A model generated the notes under the pieces. That model had not been told where the DNA came from and ran no database searches. It saw only the letters and a list, made by a program, of their open reading frames with translations. A DNA stretch of 64,000 bases from Butyricicoccus pullicaecorum (lineage in GTDB: Bacteria > Bacillota > Clostridia > Oscillospirales > Butyricicoccaceae): contig JAGZIN010000004.1 of the NCBI GenBank assembly GCA_018366195.1, positions 1 to 64,000 on the forward strand, in the 5' to 3' direction. A program made the translations under genes and the position numbers. Position 1 is the first letter of the stretch. Each line of letters starts with the position of its first letter. Shown here piece after piece: positions 34,491-43,982 of the stretch.

Positions 34491-35861
34491 ATGATGGATC
34501 CGCAAAACTTCAGCACGATAGAGCTAGATGCCATCGGCGAAGTATTGAATATCAGCCTTGGTTCGTCAGCCACGGCGGTATCCAATATGCTGAACCGGCG
34601 TGTCGATATTACCACGCCAACCGTACATGTGCTGACTTCTGAAGAGTTTGAGTTGGGGAGAGTTGATCCGGCAGTCGGCGTAGAGATTACCTATGTTTCT
34701 GGTCTGTCTGGGCGAAATATCATGTTGCTGCGGCGGCAAGATGTACGCGCAGTCGTTGATATTTTAATGGGGCAAGAGACAGCTGATGAAGACTTCGTCA
34801 TGGACGAGCTGAGTATGAGCGCAATCTGTGAGGTCATGAATCAGATGATGGGGGCTTCTGCAACTGCCTTATCTGAGTTTTTGGGGAAGATGGTCAACAT
34901 CTCCACTCCAACTGCGTTTGAAATCAAGGACTTAGAGGAGTTCCGTACAGATTACTTTCCACATGGACATACCATGGTGGTTGTTCGCTTCAATCTCTCG
35001 ATTGAGGGCGCGATGGAAAGTGAGTTTATGAATGTAATGCCTTGTGCGCTTGCAAAGGAATTGATTGGTGCACTTGGAGTTTCTGATGAGGAAGGAATCG
35101 CTGATGCAGCGGCACCGGAAGCAGCACCAGTCGCGGCAACACCGGAAACAGCATCTGCAGGTGGTATGATGAGTCAGGATGAGATGGGAAAAATGATGAC
35201 AGACAGTGGAGCATCGGCTTCGGCACCGGCGGCATCTGCTGGTGGTGTCATGAGCCAGAGTGAGATTGAAAAGCTGATGGGTGGTATGGCTTCGGCACCG
35301 CAGACACCAGCAGGAACCGTGCCAATTCAGACCGCAGCAGCACCCGCTGCTTCGGGCGCAGCAATGCCTTCTATGGCAGCGCCGGCGGCAGCAGCAGACC
35401 CCAATATGGCAGCAGCACAGAGCGGAGGACAGGTGGATTCTGCCCTGCTCAATCAGCTGACGAACCTGATTGCCATGCAGCAGCAGCAAATGCAGCAGAT
35501 GCAGCAGGTACAGATGCACGGACAGCAGAACAAGGTGATTCAGGTGGACCAGCCGATGATGCCGCATTTTGCTTCCGGAGAACCGCTGGGTGAGGAGCAG
35601 GCACAAAATCTTGATCTCATTATGTCCGTTCCGCTTGAGGTATCGGTCGAAATCGGCAGAACCAAGCGGTTGGTGAAGGATATTCTGGGATTTACCAAAG
35701 GCTCTCTTGTGGTGCTTGACACGCTGGCCGGTGACCAGGTCAATCTATTTGTCAATGGTCAATGCGTCGCACGCGGTGATGTTGTAGTGGTAGAAGACAA
35801 CTTCGGTATTCGTGTGACCGAAATCCTTCAAAAACCGGATTTGGGAATTCTTGCACGATAA
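34491..35861 (+). CDS. fliY: FliY: CheC-type CheY-P phosphatase fused to FliN
   Basis: 456 aa. Two CheC-type active sites are complete. The first is D-x3-E-x2-N in LDAIGEVLN with Pro 22 residues on. The second is S-x3-E-x2-N in SAICEVMN with the same Pro spacing. The C-terminal 80 residues are FliN (LDLIMSVPLEVSVEIGRTKR, then VNLFVNGQCVARGDVVV). Between them lies an Ala/Pro/Gln linker. The N-terminal docking peptide of Bacillus FliY is missing; instead two peptides of that type occur inside the linker (MMSQDEMGKMM about 226-236 and VMSQSEIEKLMGG about 253-265). FliY is both a C-ring part and the main CheY-P phosphatase. Confidence 0.93.
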   Translation: MMDPQNFSTIELDAIGEVLNISLGSSATAVSNMLNRRVDITTPTVHVLTSEEFELGRVDPAVGVEITYVSGLSGRNIMLLRRQDVRAVVDILMGQETADEDFVMDELSMSAICEVMNQMMGASATALSEFLGKMVNISTPTAFEIKDLEEFRTDYFPHGHTMVVVRFNLSIEGAMESEFMNVMPCALAKELIGALGVSDEEGIADAAAPEAAPVAATPETASAGGMMSQDEMGKMMTDSGASASAPAASAGGVMSQSEIEKLMGGMASAPQTPAGTVPIQTAAAPAASGAAMPSMAAPAAAADPNMAAAQSGGQVDSALLNQLTNLIAMQQQQMQQMQQVQMHGQQNKVIQVDQPMMPHFASGEPLGEEQAQNLDLIMSVPLEVSVEIGRTKRLVKDILGFTKGSLVVLDTLAGDQVNLFVNGQCVARGDVVVVEDNFGIRVTEILQKPDLGILAR

Positions 35862-35938
35862 GACACGGAAACACTGGAAATTTGTAACATATCAGCAAAA
35901 GGCTGATAAGCAAAATAGAAAAAGGATGGTTAATTCAA

Positions 35939-36298
35939 ATGGCTAAGATTTTATTGGTAGATGATGCGGCTTTCATGCGCATGATGGTCAAGGACACGCT
36001 GAGCAAGAATGGCTACACGGACTTGGAGGAGGCTGCTGACGGCGCACAGGCCGTTGCAAAGTATGATGAGCTGCACCCGGATCTGGTAATCATGGATATC
36101 ACCATGCCAAACATGGATGGCTTGGAGGCGCTGAAGACCATTCGCGCAAAGGATCCCAATGCAACGATTGTTATGTGTTCTGCCATGGGTCAGGAAGCAA
36201 TGGTTATTGAGGCAATCAAATCTGGTGCAAAGGATTTTATTGTAAAGCCATTTAAGCCAGAACGTATTCTAAAGACAGTTACTTCTATCTTGGGGTAA
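35939..36298 (+). CDS. cheY: Chemotaxis response regulator CheY
   Basis: 119 aa, a single receiver domain. The acidic pocket is LVDDAAFM, the phosphorylated Asp lies in LVIMDITMPNMDG, and the conserved Lys in DFIVKPFKPERI. CheY-P binds FliM and FliY at the C-ring. Its stop overlaps the start of fliO by one base. The kinase CheA is not encoded in the window. Confidence 0.96.
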   Translation: MAKILLVDDAAFMRMMVKDTLSKNGYTDLEEAADGAQAVAKYDELHPDLVIMDITMPNMDGLEALKTIRAKDPNATIVMCSAMGQEAMVIEAIKSGAKDFIVKPFKPERILKTVTSILG

Positions 36299-36651
36299 TG
36301 GAAATGCTTTGGATGCTGGCTGCGGTCATCGTAGTGCTCTATTTGAGCTACCGATGCAGCCGGTTTATTGCCGTTCGCGGGAGTGGGTTTGCAGGCGCAT
36401 CAGCAAACGAGATGCGCTTGCTCAGCCGACTTTCGCTGGGGCAGGACAAGCAGCTTGCTTTGGTGGAGGCTGGCGGACGGTATTGGCTGTTGGGCATATC
36501 ATCGGCAGGAATCCAGCTCATCGCAGAGCTGACCGAGGAGCAAGCAGGGCTTTGCACGAAGAAGCAGGAAAATACGGGAAAGGTGCCGGAATTTCGTGAT
36601 ATTTTGCGCGAGGGTTTGTCCAATCTTGGGAAAAAGGATAAAAATAATTAA
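36298..36651 (+). CDS. fliO: Flagellar biosynthesis protein FliO
   Basis: 117 aa. One membrane helix (residues about 3-20, MLWMLAAVIVVLYLSYR) is followed by the FliO beta domain (RLSLGQDKQLALVEAGGRYW, LGISSAGIQLIAEL) and a charged tail. FliO helps FliP ring assembly. Call rests on position before fliP plus this motif. Confidence 0.85.
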   Translation: MEMLWMLAAVIVVLYLSYRCSRFIAVRGSGFAGASANEMRLLSRLSLGQDKQLALVEAGGRYWLLGISSAGIQLIAELTEEQAGLCTKKQENTGKVPEFRDILREGLSNLGKKDKNN

Positions 36652-36687
36652 CCCCGATGGGTCGGGAGAAAGGAAGGCAACGCGACG

Positions 36688-37344
36688 ATGACAGATGCGC
36701 TCATCAATGTAAACGGCGACAGTGTGCAAACGCTTCAGGTTTTGTTCCTGACAACAATGATTGCACTGTTTCCTTCTATTGTGATCATGATGACCTCGTT
36801 CATGCGCATCGTGATTTCGCTGTCTTTTTTGCGTACCGCAATGGGAACGCAGGCAACACCGCCGAACAATGTCTTGGTTGGGCTTGCCCTGTTTTTAACC
36901 CTGTTCATTATGTCACCGGTTGTGACACAGATTCAAAAAACTGCGTATGAGCCGTATATTGCGGAGCAAATCACGCAGGAGGAGGCATTTGAACGGGCAA
37001 AAATACCGCTGAAAAAGTTTATGCTGAACCAAACGGAGCATAGCTCTCTGGATATGTATTTAGAGCTTTCAGGCGGAACGATGCCGGACGACCCCACACA
37101 GCTTCCGTTGCGCGTGATTGTTCCGGCGTTTATGACAAGCGAACTGAAGCAGGCATTCCAAATTGGATTTTTCCTGTTCATTCCCTTTATGCTCATTGAT
37201 ATCATTGTATCTTCGACGCTGATGTCGATGGGTATGATTATGTTGCCGCCGGCAACGATTTCAATGCCATTTAAGCTGCTGCTCTTTATCTCAGTAGATG
37301 GCTGGCAGTTATTGTTTTCAACACTTGCACGCGGCTTCCATTAG
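36688..37344 (+). CDS. fliP: Flagellar export gate protein FliP
   Basis: 218 aa. FliP forms a pentamer at the core of the export gate. FLTTMIALFPSIVIMMTSFM, the RIVISLSFLRTAMGTQATPP loop and LYISVDGWQLL-like ISVDGWQLLFSTLA are family marks. There is no cleavable signal peptide of the enteric type; Firmicutes FliP proteins of about 220 aa also lack much of it. Confidence 0.96.
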   Translation: MTDALINVNGDSVQTLQVLFLTTMIALFPSIVIMMTSFMRIVISLSFLRTAMGTQATPPNNVLVGLALFLTLFIMSPVVTQIQKTAYEPYIAEQITQEEAFERAKIPLKKFMLNQTEHSSLDMYLELSGGTMPDDPTQLPLRVIVPAFMTSELKQAFQIGFFLFIPFMLIDIIVSSTLMSMGMIMLPPATISMPFKLLLFISVDGWQLLFSTLARGFH

Positions 37345-37367
37345 CGAAGCACAGAAGGAGGTGCACA

Positions 37368-37628
37368 ATGACAAATTCACAAGTTATGGATGTGATGCAT
37401 TCAGGGATTTTGGTTGCTGTAAAGCTGGCAGGTCCGATGCTTATTTTGAGTATGGGAATTGGTGTTTTGATTGCGATTTTGCAGGCAGCAACACAGATTC
37501 ATGAACAAACATTGTCCTTTGTGCCCAAGTTGATTCTCATTGCAGTAATCCTGCTTCTCTTTGGTGGTACCATGCTGGAAATCATGCAAGATTATACCCG
37601 CGAGCTATTTGCGCTGATGATTGGATAG
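37368..37628 (+). CDS. fliQ: Flagellar export gate protein FliQ
   Basis: 86 aa with two membrane helices. The motif GVLIAILQAATQIHEQTLSF and KLILIAVILLLFGG identify FliQ, four copies of which join the FliP-FliR core. Confidence 0.96.
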   Translation: MTNSQVMDVMHSGILVAVKLAGPMLILSMGIGVLIAILQAATQIHEQTLSFVPKLILIAVILLLFGGTMLEIMQDYTRELFALMIG

Positions 37629-37647
37629 CGGGAAAGGGGTCTATGGC

Positions 37648-38412
37648 ATGATTGATTGGGCAGAATGGACGATTTTCACCTATATTCTAATGCGTATGAG
37701 TGGGTTTGTTTTGCTGAATCCGCTAATTGGTCGAAATAACGTACCAGCTTATGTCAAGGCAGGAATGATTTTGGTGCTGACAATCGCAACGACTCCGTTG
37801 GCACCACCAACGGCGCCTGTGCCAAGCACCATGATCGAATATGCACTGCGCCTGCTGCTGGAATTCGGGATCGGCTATGTAGTGGGCTTTGTGACAAGCC
37901 TGTTTTTTTATGTGATTGTTATGACGGGCGAAGTGATTGATATGCAGATGGGACTCAATATGTCTAAGGTATACGATCCTTCCTCGAATGTATCGCTATC
38001 TTCTGTGGCATCGCTGCTCAATATTCTTTTTATCTTACTGTTTTTCGAAGCAAACGGGCATGCGACACTGATTCGTATTTTAATGACATCAGGTCAAATC
38101 GTGCCATTCGGTGCGGCCGCCTTCGGAACGGAGCTCGCACAAAATATTTTGACCTTGTTTACCAATTGCACGATATTAGGTGTGAAATTGGCATTTCCGA
38201 TTTTTGCAGCAGAGTTTCTGGGAGAGATGGGAATGGGTGTTCTGATGAAGACCATTCCGCAAATCAACGTATTTTCTGTTAATGTTGAGCTCAAGGTGCT
38301 GGTAGGTCTGCTGCTCTTGCTTGTGATGTTTTATCCAATGGGAGATTTCCTCTATGGCATGGGCAGTGATATGCTGGTGGCGATTCAGCAGCAGCTGACC
38401 CTGCTGCGATAG
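37648..38412 (+). CDS. fliR: Flagellar export gate protein FliR
   Basis: 254 aa from ATG 37648 (AAAGGGG upstream); an ATG at 37621 would overlap fliQ without a good SD. Five to six hydrophobic segments. LLLEFGIGYVVGFVTSLFFY, the GEVIDMQMGLNMSKVYDP motif and LLVMFYPMGDFLYGM are characteristic. Confidence 0.95.
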   Translation: MIDWAEWTIFTYILMRMSGFVLLNPLIGRNNVPAYVKAGMILVLTIATTPLAPPTAPVPSTMIEYALRLLLEFGIGYVVGFVTSLFFYVIVMTGEVIDMQMGLNMSKVYDPSSNVSLSSVASLLNILFILLFFEANGHATLIRILMTSGQIVPFGAAAFGTELAQNILTLFTNCTILGVKLAFPIFAAEFLGEMGMGVLMKTIPQINVFSVNVELKVLVGLLLLLVMFYPMGDFLYGMGSDMLVAIQQQLTLLR

Positions 38413-38452
38413 TCCCTGAGCTGCGCCATAAGGACTGGGGGGAGAACAAGGC

Positions 38453-39523
38453 ATGGCAGGCGCTGATTCCAAAACCGAAAAAGCGACGCCCAAAAAGCGG
38501 CGAGATGAACGAAAGAAAGGTAATATCTTTCTCAGCCGCGATATTGTTGTTGTCGCAACCTTGCTGACCGGTTTCTATATCGTTAAGTTTGTTTTCCCGA
38601 TGATTTATGAACATACCGCTGCTTTTTTGCAGGAATGTATTCAAATGACAGCGCAGGGAGGACCCATCAGTGAAACCGTAGCCCGCGAATTGGTTGTTAA
38701 ATTTTCTTATTTACTGCTGATTTGCGGCGGTCCTGTCATGGCGACGGCAATCCTCGTTACGATTGTGGCAACTGTGGCACAGACAAAGCCAATGTTTACA
38801 GTAGAAAATCTGAAGCCAAAGTTCAATCGCTTGGACCCGCTGAAGGGATTTACGCGGTTGTTCTCAGGAAAAAGTCTGGTTGAGGTACTGAAAGGTATCA
38901 TTAAAATCAGTATCCTGCTCTTTATGATTTATCGCTTTGTGTTAAACCATATTGCTATTTTTGCAAAAACACTTGACACATCACTCAATGGCTCCACGGC
39001 TTATCTTTTACAGATTGTTATGGATATGATTTTGCAGATTGGCATGGCGTTTATCGTCATTTCTGCATTTGACTTCTTCTATCAATGGTGGAGCTATGAA
39101 AAGCAGATTCGTATGAGTAAGCAGGAAATCAAAGAAGAATACAAGCAAATGGAAGGCGATCCGCAAATCAAGGGTAAAATCAAGGAAATGCAGCGGCGTA
39201 TGGCACAAAACCGCATGATGCAGGCTGTGCCGCAAGCCGATGTGGTTGTCCGTAATCCGACGCATTTCGCAGTTGCGCTGCGTTATGACATCGAAAAAGA
39301 TGAAGCACCGGTCGTGATTGCAAAGGGTGCGGATCATATCGCAATGAAAATCGTAGAGATTGCAGAAAACAATCAGGTTTCTGTCATCGAGAACCGTCCG
39401 TTGGCACGTGCTCTCTATGCGCAGACCGAAATTGGACAAATGGTTCCGCCAGAACACTATGGTGCCATTGCAGATATCCTTGTTTATGTATATAAGCTGA
39501 ATAACCGTAAGGTCATTCAATAA
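38453..39523 (+). CDS. flhB: Export specificity switch protein FlhB
   Basis: 356 aa. The N-terminus has DSKTEKATPKKRRDERKKGN, then four membrane helices, a cytosolic linker and the autocleavage site NPTH (about residue 267) in VVVRNPTHFAVALRY. Cleavage and FliK action switch export from rod/hook to filament. It follows fliR in the standard order. Confidence 0.97.
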   Translation: MAGADSKTEKATPKKRRDERKKGNIFLSRDIVVVATLLTGFYIVKFVFPMIYEHTAAFLQECIQMTAQGGPISETVARELVVKFSYLLLICGGPVMATAILVTIVATVAQTKPMFTVENLKPKFNRLDPLKGFTRLFSGKSLVEVLKGIIKISILLFMIYRFVLNHIAIFAKTLDTSLNGSTAYLLQIVMDMILQIGMAFIVISAFDFFYQWWSYEKQIRMSKQEIKEEYKQMEGDPQIKGKIKEMQRRMAQNRMMQAVPQADVVVRNPTHFAVALRYDIEKDEAPVVIAKGADHIAMKIVEIAENNQVSVIENRPLARALYAQTEIGQMVPPEHYGAIADILVYVYKLNNRKVIQ

Positions 39524-39551
39524 GTTTCGAAACAATGATCAGGAGACGTGA

Positions 39552-41624
39552 ATGAAAAGACTATTTGATAATATCGTATCGCTGTTCGTGGTTGTCGTCA
39601 TCTTATTTCTGTTGATTCCACTGCCAGCCGGTATGCTGGACGCAATGTTCATCATTAATATTACACTTGCACTGATTATCCTTTTGATTACAATGAATAT
39701 CGGTGAGGCGTTGGAATTCTCTATTTTCCCCTCACTCCTGCTCATTACGACTCTGTTTCGTCTGGGGCTGAATATTTCCTCGACACGTTTGATTTTGACG
39801 CAGGGCGGCAAAGCAGGTAAGGTCATTGAGGCATTTGGCAATTTTGTAATTCAGGGCAATATTGTTGTTGGTGTCCTCATCTTCCTCATCATTGTTTTGA
39901 TGCAGTTTATTGTTATCACCAAAGGTGCAGAACGTGTATCTGAAGTCGCAGCTCGCTTTACCTTGGACGCAATGCCGGGTAAGCAGATGGCAATTGACGC
40001 AGACATGAGTGCCGGACTGATCACAGAACAGGAAGCACGTGTTCGCCGTTATAAAATTCAAAAAGAAGCAGATTTCTATGGTGCAATGGACGGTGCAACC
40101 AAAATCGTCAAGGGCGATGCGGTCATGTCCATTATCATTACAACCATTAACTTTATTGCCGGCGTTATCATTGGTATGCTTCAGGGCAATATGGAAATTG
40201 GTGAAGTATTCCATGTTTATTCCATTGCAACCATTGGTGACGGTCTGGTCTCTCAGCTGCCGGCGCTGCTGATTTCCACAGCAACTGGTATGATTGTGAC
40301 CCGTGCCGTTTCAGAAGGCAGCCTCAATAAAGACGTCATGAAGCAGTTCTTGGCACAGCCGCAGGCGCTGATGCTTGCAGGTGTATTGCTTGCACTGTTT
40401 GGTCTTGTGCCGAATACGCCGCATTTGCAGCTCTTCGTGATTGCCGGAGGTTTGATTCTGCTGAGTCGTTACAGTGCGGCTTCCATGCGTAAGAGCGAGG
40501 AGGAGGCACTGGCAGCAGAGGCGCAACAGACTGCTATGGCAGAGATGGAGGCAGAACCGCCAGATGAGGCAGACTTCTATAAGGATGTCAATAATGTCTA
40601 CTCATTGCTCACGGTTGAGCCAATCGAGATGGATTTCGGATATAGTCTGATTCCAATGGTGGACGAGGCAAGCGGCGGCAAGCTGATTAGCCGTATCGTC
40701 ATTTTCCGAAGGCAGTATGCACAGGATATGGGCTTTGTCATTCCGTCTGTGCGTCTGCGCGACTCGGCAAGCCTTGGAACAAACCAATATGTCATCAAGA
40801 TTAAAGATGAAGAGGTTGCGCGCGGTGAAATCCTTGTGGATTACTATTTGGCGTTGGAACCTGCCAATCCTGCCGGTGAGGTAGATGGCATTGAGACCAT
40901 TGAACCCGCATACGGAATCCCGTCCAAGTGGATTTTGCCGGAAAATAAGGAAATGGCAGAAATCTATGGATATACCGTCATCGACCCGCTGTCGGTTATG
41001 ATGACACACCTGTCAGAAACCATCAAAAAGCATACCTACGAGCTGCTCAGCCGTGCGGAAACGATGCAGCTGGTAGAAACCATTAAGAGAACCTCACCCG
41101 AGCTTGCGGAAGAAGCCTTCCCAAATGTCATCAGCTATGCAGGCTTTCAGAAAATTCTGTGTAACCTGCTCAAGGAAGGGATTCCCATCAAGGATTTGGG
41201 TACAATTTTGGAGTGTATCATTGAAAGCGCAGCAACAACACACGACAGCGATGTAATCACAGAAAATATTCGCAGTGAGCTCAAGCGCACCATTACCCGC
41301 CGTTTCTGCGTCGATGGACAGCTTCGTGTCATTACACTGGACGCAGAGGTTGAACGCGCAATCATTGCAAGCTTGACCAAAAATGAGCAGGGCGTATATC
41401 TGGCACTGAGTCCGGATTTGCTGCAAAAGATGATTGCACAGCTCAGCGACTGTGTAAAAAAATTCAACGAGATTTCACAGCCTCCAATTATTTTGACCAG
41501 TCATATCATTCGTGTTTATCTGGCGCGTTTGATAGAACAGTTTTTCCCCAGCATGTATGTGCTTTCTTTTAATGAAATCGTCAATACCGTACAGATTCAG
41601 GCAATTGGCAATATCACAATGTAA
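39552..41624 (+). CDS. flhA: Flagellar export gate protein FlhA
   Basis: 690 aa. The N-terminal half has seven to eight membrane helices and the FHIPEP signature region (LLLITTLFRLGLNISSTRLI, then RYKIQKEADFYGAMDGATK and DGLVSQLPALLISTATGMIV). The cytosolic half (about 340-690) is the nonameric ring that receives chaperone-substrate complexes. In Bacillus flhF and flhG follow; here the sigma factor follows after 33 bp. Confidence 0.97.
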   Translation: MKRLFDNIVSLFVVVVILFLLIPLPAGMLDAMFIINITLALIILLITMNIGEALEFSIFPSLLLITTLFRLGLNISSTRLILTQGGKAGKVIEAFGNFVIQGNIVVGVLIFLIIVLMQFIVITKGAERVSEVAARFTLDAMPGKQMAIDADMSAGLITEQEARVRRYKIQKEADFYGAMDGATKIVKGDAVMSIIITTINFIAGVIIGMLQGNMEIGEVFHVYSIATIGDGLVSQLPALLISTATGMIVTRAVSEGSLNKDVMKQFLAQPQALMLAGVLLALFGLVPNTPHLQLFVIAGGLILLSRYSAASMRKSEEEALAAEAQQTAMAEMEAEPPDEADFYKDVNNVYSLLTVEPIEMDFGYSLIPMVDEASGGKLISRIVIFRRQYAQDMGFVIPSVRLRDSASLGTNQYVIKIKDEEVARGEILVDYYLALEPANPAGEVDGIETIEPAYGIPSKWILPENKEMAEIYGYTVIDPLSVMMTHLSETIKKHTYELLSRAETMQLVETIKRTSPELAEEAFPNVISYAGFQKILCNLLKEGIPIKDLGTILECIIESAATTHDSDVITENIRSELKRTITRRFCVDGQLRVITLDAEVERAIIASLTKNEQGVYLALSPDLLQKMIAQLSDCVKKFNEISQPPIILTSHIIRVYLARLIEQFFPSMYVLSFNEIVNTVQIQAIGNITM

Positions 41625-41657
41625 ATTGACTGCCTGACTGGGAAGGGGGCGAGAGAG

Positions 41658-42431
41658 ATGTCCAAATGGGAACAAATGAGTGCAGAAGAACTGGTAGCAG
41701 AATATCAGCGTACAGGGGAGCATGAAATCAAGCAGGAGCTTGTGATGCGTTATATTCATGTGGTGCGAAGTATTGCACTGCAAATGCGCGGAGTTTATTT
41801 GAATTTTGCTCAGGTTGATGATATGATAAGTGAGGGGGTCATTGCGCTCATGAGCGCAGTTGATAAATTTGACCCCAGCAAAAATGTAAAATTTGAAACC
41901 TATGTTTCCAAGCGTATCCGTGGGCTGGTCATTGATCTTGCCAGAAGGCAGGATTGGGTCTCTCGCGGCGTGCGGCGCAGTGTGCGGGAAATTGACCAAA
42001 TTTCCAATACACTATTCATTGAGCTTGGGCGCACACCCACCGATCAGGAAGTCGCCGATCGCATGGGGGTTACGGTGGAAAAGTATCGGCAGATGCTGAG
42101 TAAAACCGGTCTTTGCAATGTGCTTTCGCTGGAAACCATGCTGGAGGATTCTGCGCAGAGTACATTGGGAGAGCGCCTGATTGCCAGCGGCGCAGAAAAT
42201 CAACCAGAAATGCATCTACAAGAGGAGGAATTGAAACAGACCCTGCGTGATGGCATCAATTCTTTGTTGGAGAACGAACGTATGGTCATCTCGCTTTACT
42301 ATGAGAAAGAGCTGAATATGAAGGAAATCGCTCAGGTGCTTGAGGTGAGTGAACCGCGCATTTCGCAAATCCATGCAAATGCAATTCGAAAGCTTCGGGC
42401 ATATATGGGACGGTTCGTCGCAGATACCTAA
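41658..42431 (+). CDS. fliA: Flagellar sigma factor (sigma-D/FliA/WhiG family)
   Basis: 257 aa, with GGAAGGGGGCGAGAGAG upstream. Region 2 includes VDDMISEGVIALMSAVDKFD and the -10-reading VKFETYVSKRIRGLVIDLAR stretch. Region 3 (RTPTDQEVADRMGVTVEKY) and region 4 with its HTH (ERMVISLYYEKELNMKEIAQ) follow. It should transcribe late genes such as flagellin; the promoter at 56202-56228 matches. Confidence 0.95.
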   Translation: MSKWEQMSAEELVAEYQRTGEHEIKQELVMRYIHVVRSIALQMRGVYLNFAQVDDMISEGVIALMSAVDKFDPSKNVKFETYVSKRIRGLVIDLARRQDWVSRGVRRSVREIDQISNTLFIELGRTPTDQEVADRMGVTVEKYRQMLSKTGLCNVLSLETMLEDSAQSTLGERLIASGAENQPEMHLQEEELKQTLRDGINSLLENERMVISLYYEKELNMKEIAQVLEVSEPRISQIHANAIRKLRAYMGRFVADT

Positions 42432-42466
42432 TTTATGAAAGGGCAGACAAGAAAGGAGAAAATCCT

Positions 42467-43222
42467 GTGTTCAAAGGCTTTTATAATCTGACATCGGGAA
42501 TGTTGTCACAAACGCGGAATTTAGATGTTATCTCAAATAATATGGGAAACGTCAGCACGCCGGGCTATAAAGCAGATACCTATATGGATAGCACGTTTCG
42601 GGAACTCATGTTCAGCCGAATCGGAAATCGGGATAAATCCGCTTCCGAGGAAATCGGACCGCAGACAATGGCGCTGCTCCCAAGCATGATTCATACAAAT
42701 TATGCGCAGGGTGCGCCGGAGGAAACCGGACAACCGCTTGACTTTGCAATCAATGGAGATGGATTTTTTCAAATCCAAGGGGAGAATGCACGCTATTTCA
42801 CGCGAAATGGCTCCTTCATTGTGGATAATGGGGGATATCTGACACTTCCAAGCCATGGACATGTACTCGACCGCAATGGTCAGCCGATTTATCTCGGAAC
42901 AGACGATATTCGGGCAGATGCAGACGGAAATATTTTCCGCGGAGATGGAAGCTTGGCAGGACGACTTGGTGTATTCGATTTTGCCGAAGAATATGCTGAT
43001 ACCTTGTCTCAGCAGGGAGAGGGCGTATATGTGTCCGATGCTCCCGCACAGGTTTCGGATAGTCCGGTACAGTGGAAGGTTCTCGAAAATTCAAATGTAG
43101 ATATGGTGCGCGAAATGACGCGCATGATGAGCAGCCAGCGCGGGCTGCAAAGCGCAGCACAGATTTTGAAGATTTATGACCAACTGATGAATAAGGCGAC
43201 AACAGATGTCGGTCGTGTATAA
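42467..43222 (+). CDS. flgF: Flagellar rod protein, FlgF/FlgG family
   Basis: 251 aa from GTG 42467 (AAGGAG upstream). The N-terminal GFYNLTSGMLSQTRNLDVIS, NNMGNVSTPGYKA and the C-terminal NSNVDMVREMTRMMSSQRGL are typical of distal-rod proteins. It is the first of two tandem paralogues (compare Bacillus FlhO and FlhP). Which one is FlgF and which FlgG is inferred from order. Confidence 0.88.
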   Translation: MFKGFYNLTSGMLSQTRNLDVISNNMGNVSTPGYKADTYMDSTFRELMFSRIGNRDKSASEEIGPQTMALLPSMIHTNYAQGAPEETGQPLDFAINGDGFFQIQGENARYFTRNGSFIVDNGGYLTLPSHGHVLDRNGQPIYLGTDDIRADADGNIFRGDGSLAGRLGVFDFAEEYADTLSQQGEGVYVSDAPAQVSDSPVQWKVLENSNVDMVREMTRMMSSQRGLQSAAQILKIYDQLMNKATTDVGRV

Positions 43223-43237
43223 AAGAGGTGATTGGAA

Positions 43238-43963
43238 ATGAATATGGGTTTTTATTCAGCTGCAACATCTGCATATTATCAGCAGCAGCGTTTGAACGTG
43301 GTTGCAAATAATTCCGCAAATATCAATACGGTTGCCTATAAGGCAAAGAATCCAACCTTCTCTGCGCTGTTATACAGCAGTTTTAATGGGATTGATGGAC
43401 CTTTGTCGCGTGGTTCCGGTTCCCGTATGGAAAAGGCGGATACCGATTTTGCAGAGGGTGCTCTTTATGAGACCCATCAGCCATTGGATTACGCATTAGC
43501 GGGAGATGGTTTTTTTGCTTTGCGGGATATGGAGACGGGAGAGGTTTCGTATACTCGTGCAGGAAATTTCCAGATGGCACAACTGGGAACCGACTACTTT
43601 GTAACAGACAGCTCCGGTCACCGTTATGTACTCGATCAGCTGGGACAGCCAATCCGTGCGGTGCGCAATGAAAGCGGCGTAATTGATCAGAACGCAAAAT
43701 TGCCGCTTGGTGTCTTTACATTCCGCCAGAAAAATAATATGCAGCATTTGGGAGACAATCGCTTTCTTCCGGTTGAGAAGAATGGTCAGCCAATTCCGGC
43801 AGAGAATGCAGAGATTATGCAGGGATATCTGGAAAGCTCCAATACCAATATTACCAAAGAATTTACCAAAATCGTTGAAGCACAGCGTGCATACTCCTAT
43901 GCTCTGGCCATGGTACGAACCTCTGATGAGGTTGAGACCACAATCAATGGTCTGCGTGGCTAA
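43238..43963 (+). CDS. flgG: Flagellar rod protein, FlgG family
   Basis: 241 aa from ATG 43238 (AGAGGTG seven bases upstream). Paralogue of the preceding gene, with MGFYSAATSAYYQQQRLNVV, ANNSANINTVAYKAKNP and the terminal SSNTNITKEFTKIVEAQRAY. It is probably the distal rod. Confidence 0.88.
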   Translation: MNMGFYSAATSAYYQQQRLNVVANNSANINTVAYKAKNPTFSALLYSSFNGIDGPLSRGSGSRMEKADTDFAEGALYETHQPLDYALAGDGFFALRDMETGEVSYTRAGNFQMAQLGTDYFVTDSSGHRYVLDQLGQPIRAVRNESGVIDQNAKLPLGVFTFRQKNNMQHLGDNRFLPVEKNGQPIPAENAEIMQGYLESSNTNITKEFTKIVEAQRAYSYALAMVRTSDEVETTINGLRG

Positions 43964-43982
43964 CGAAAAGGGGTAAGGATAC

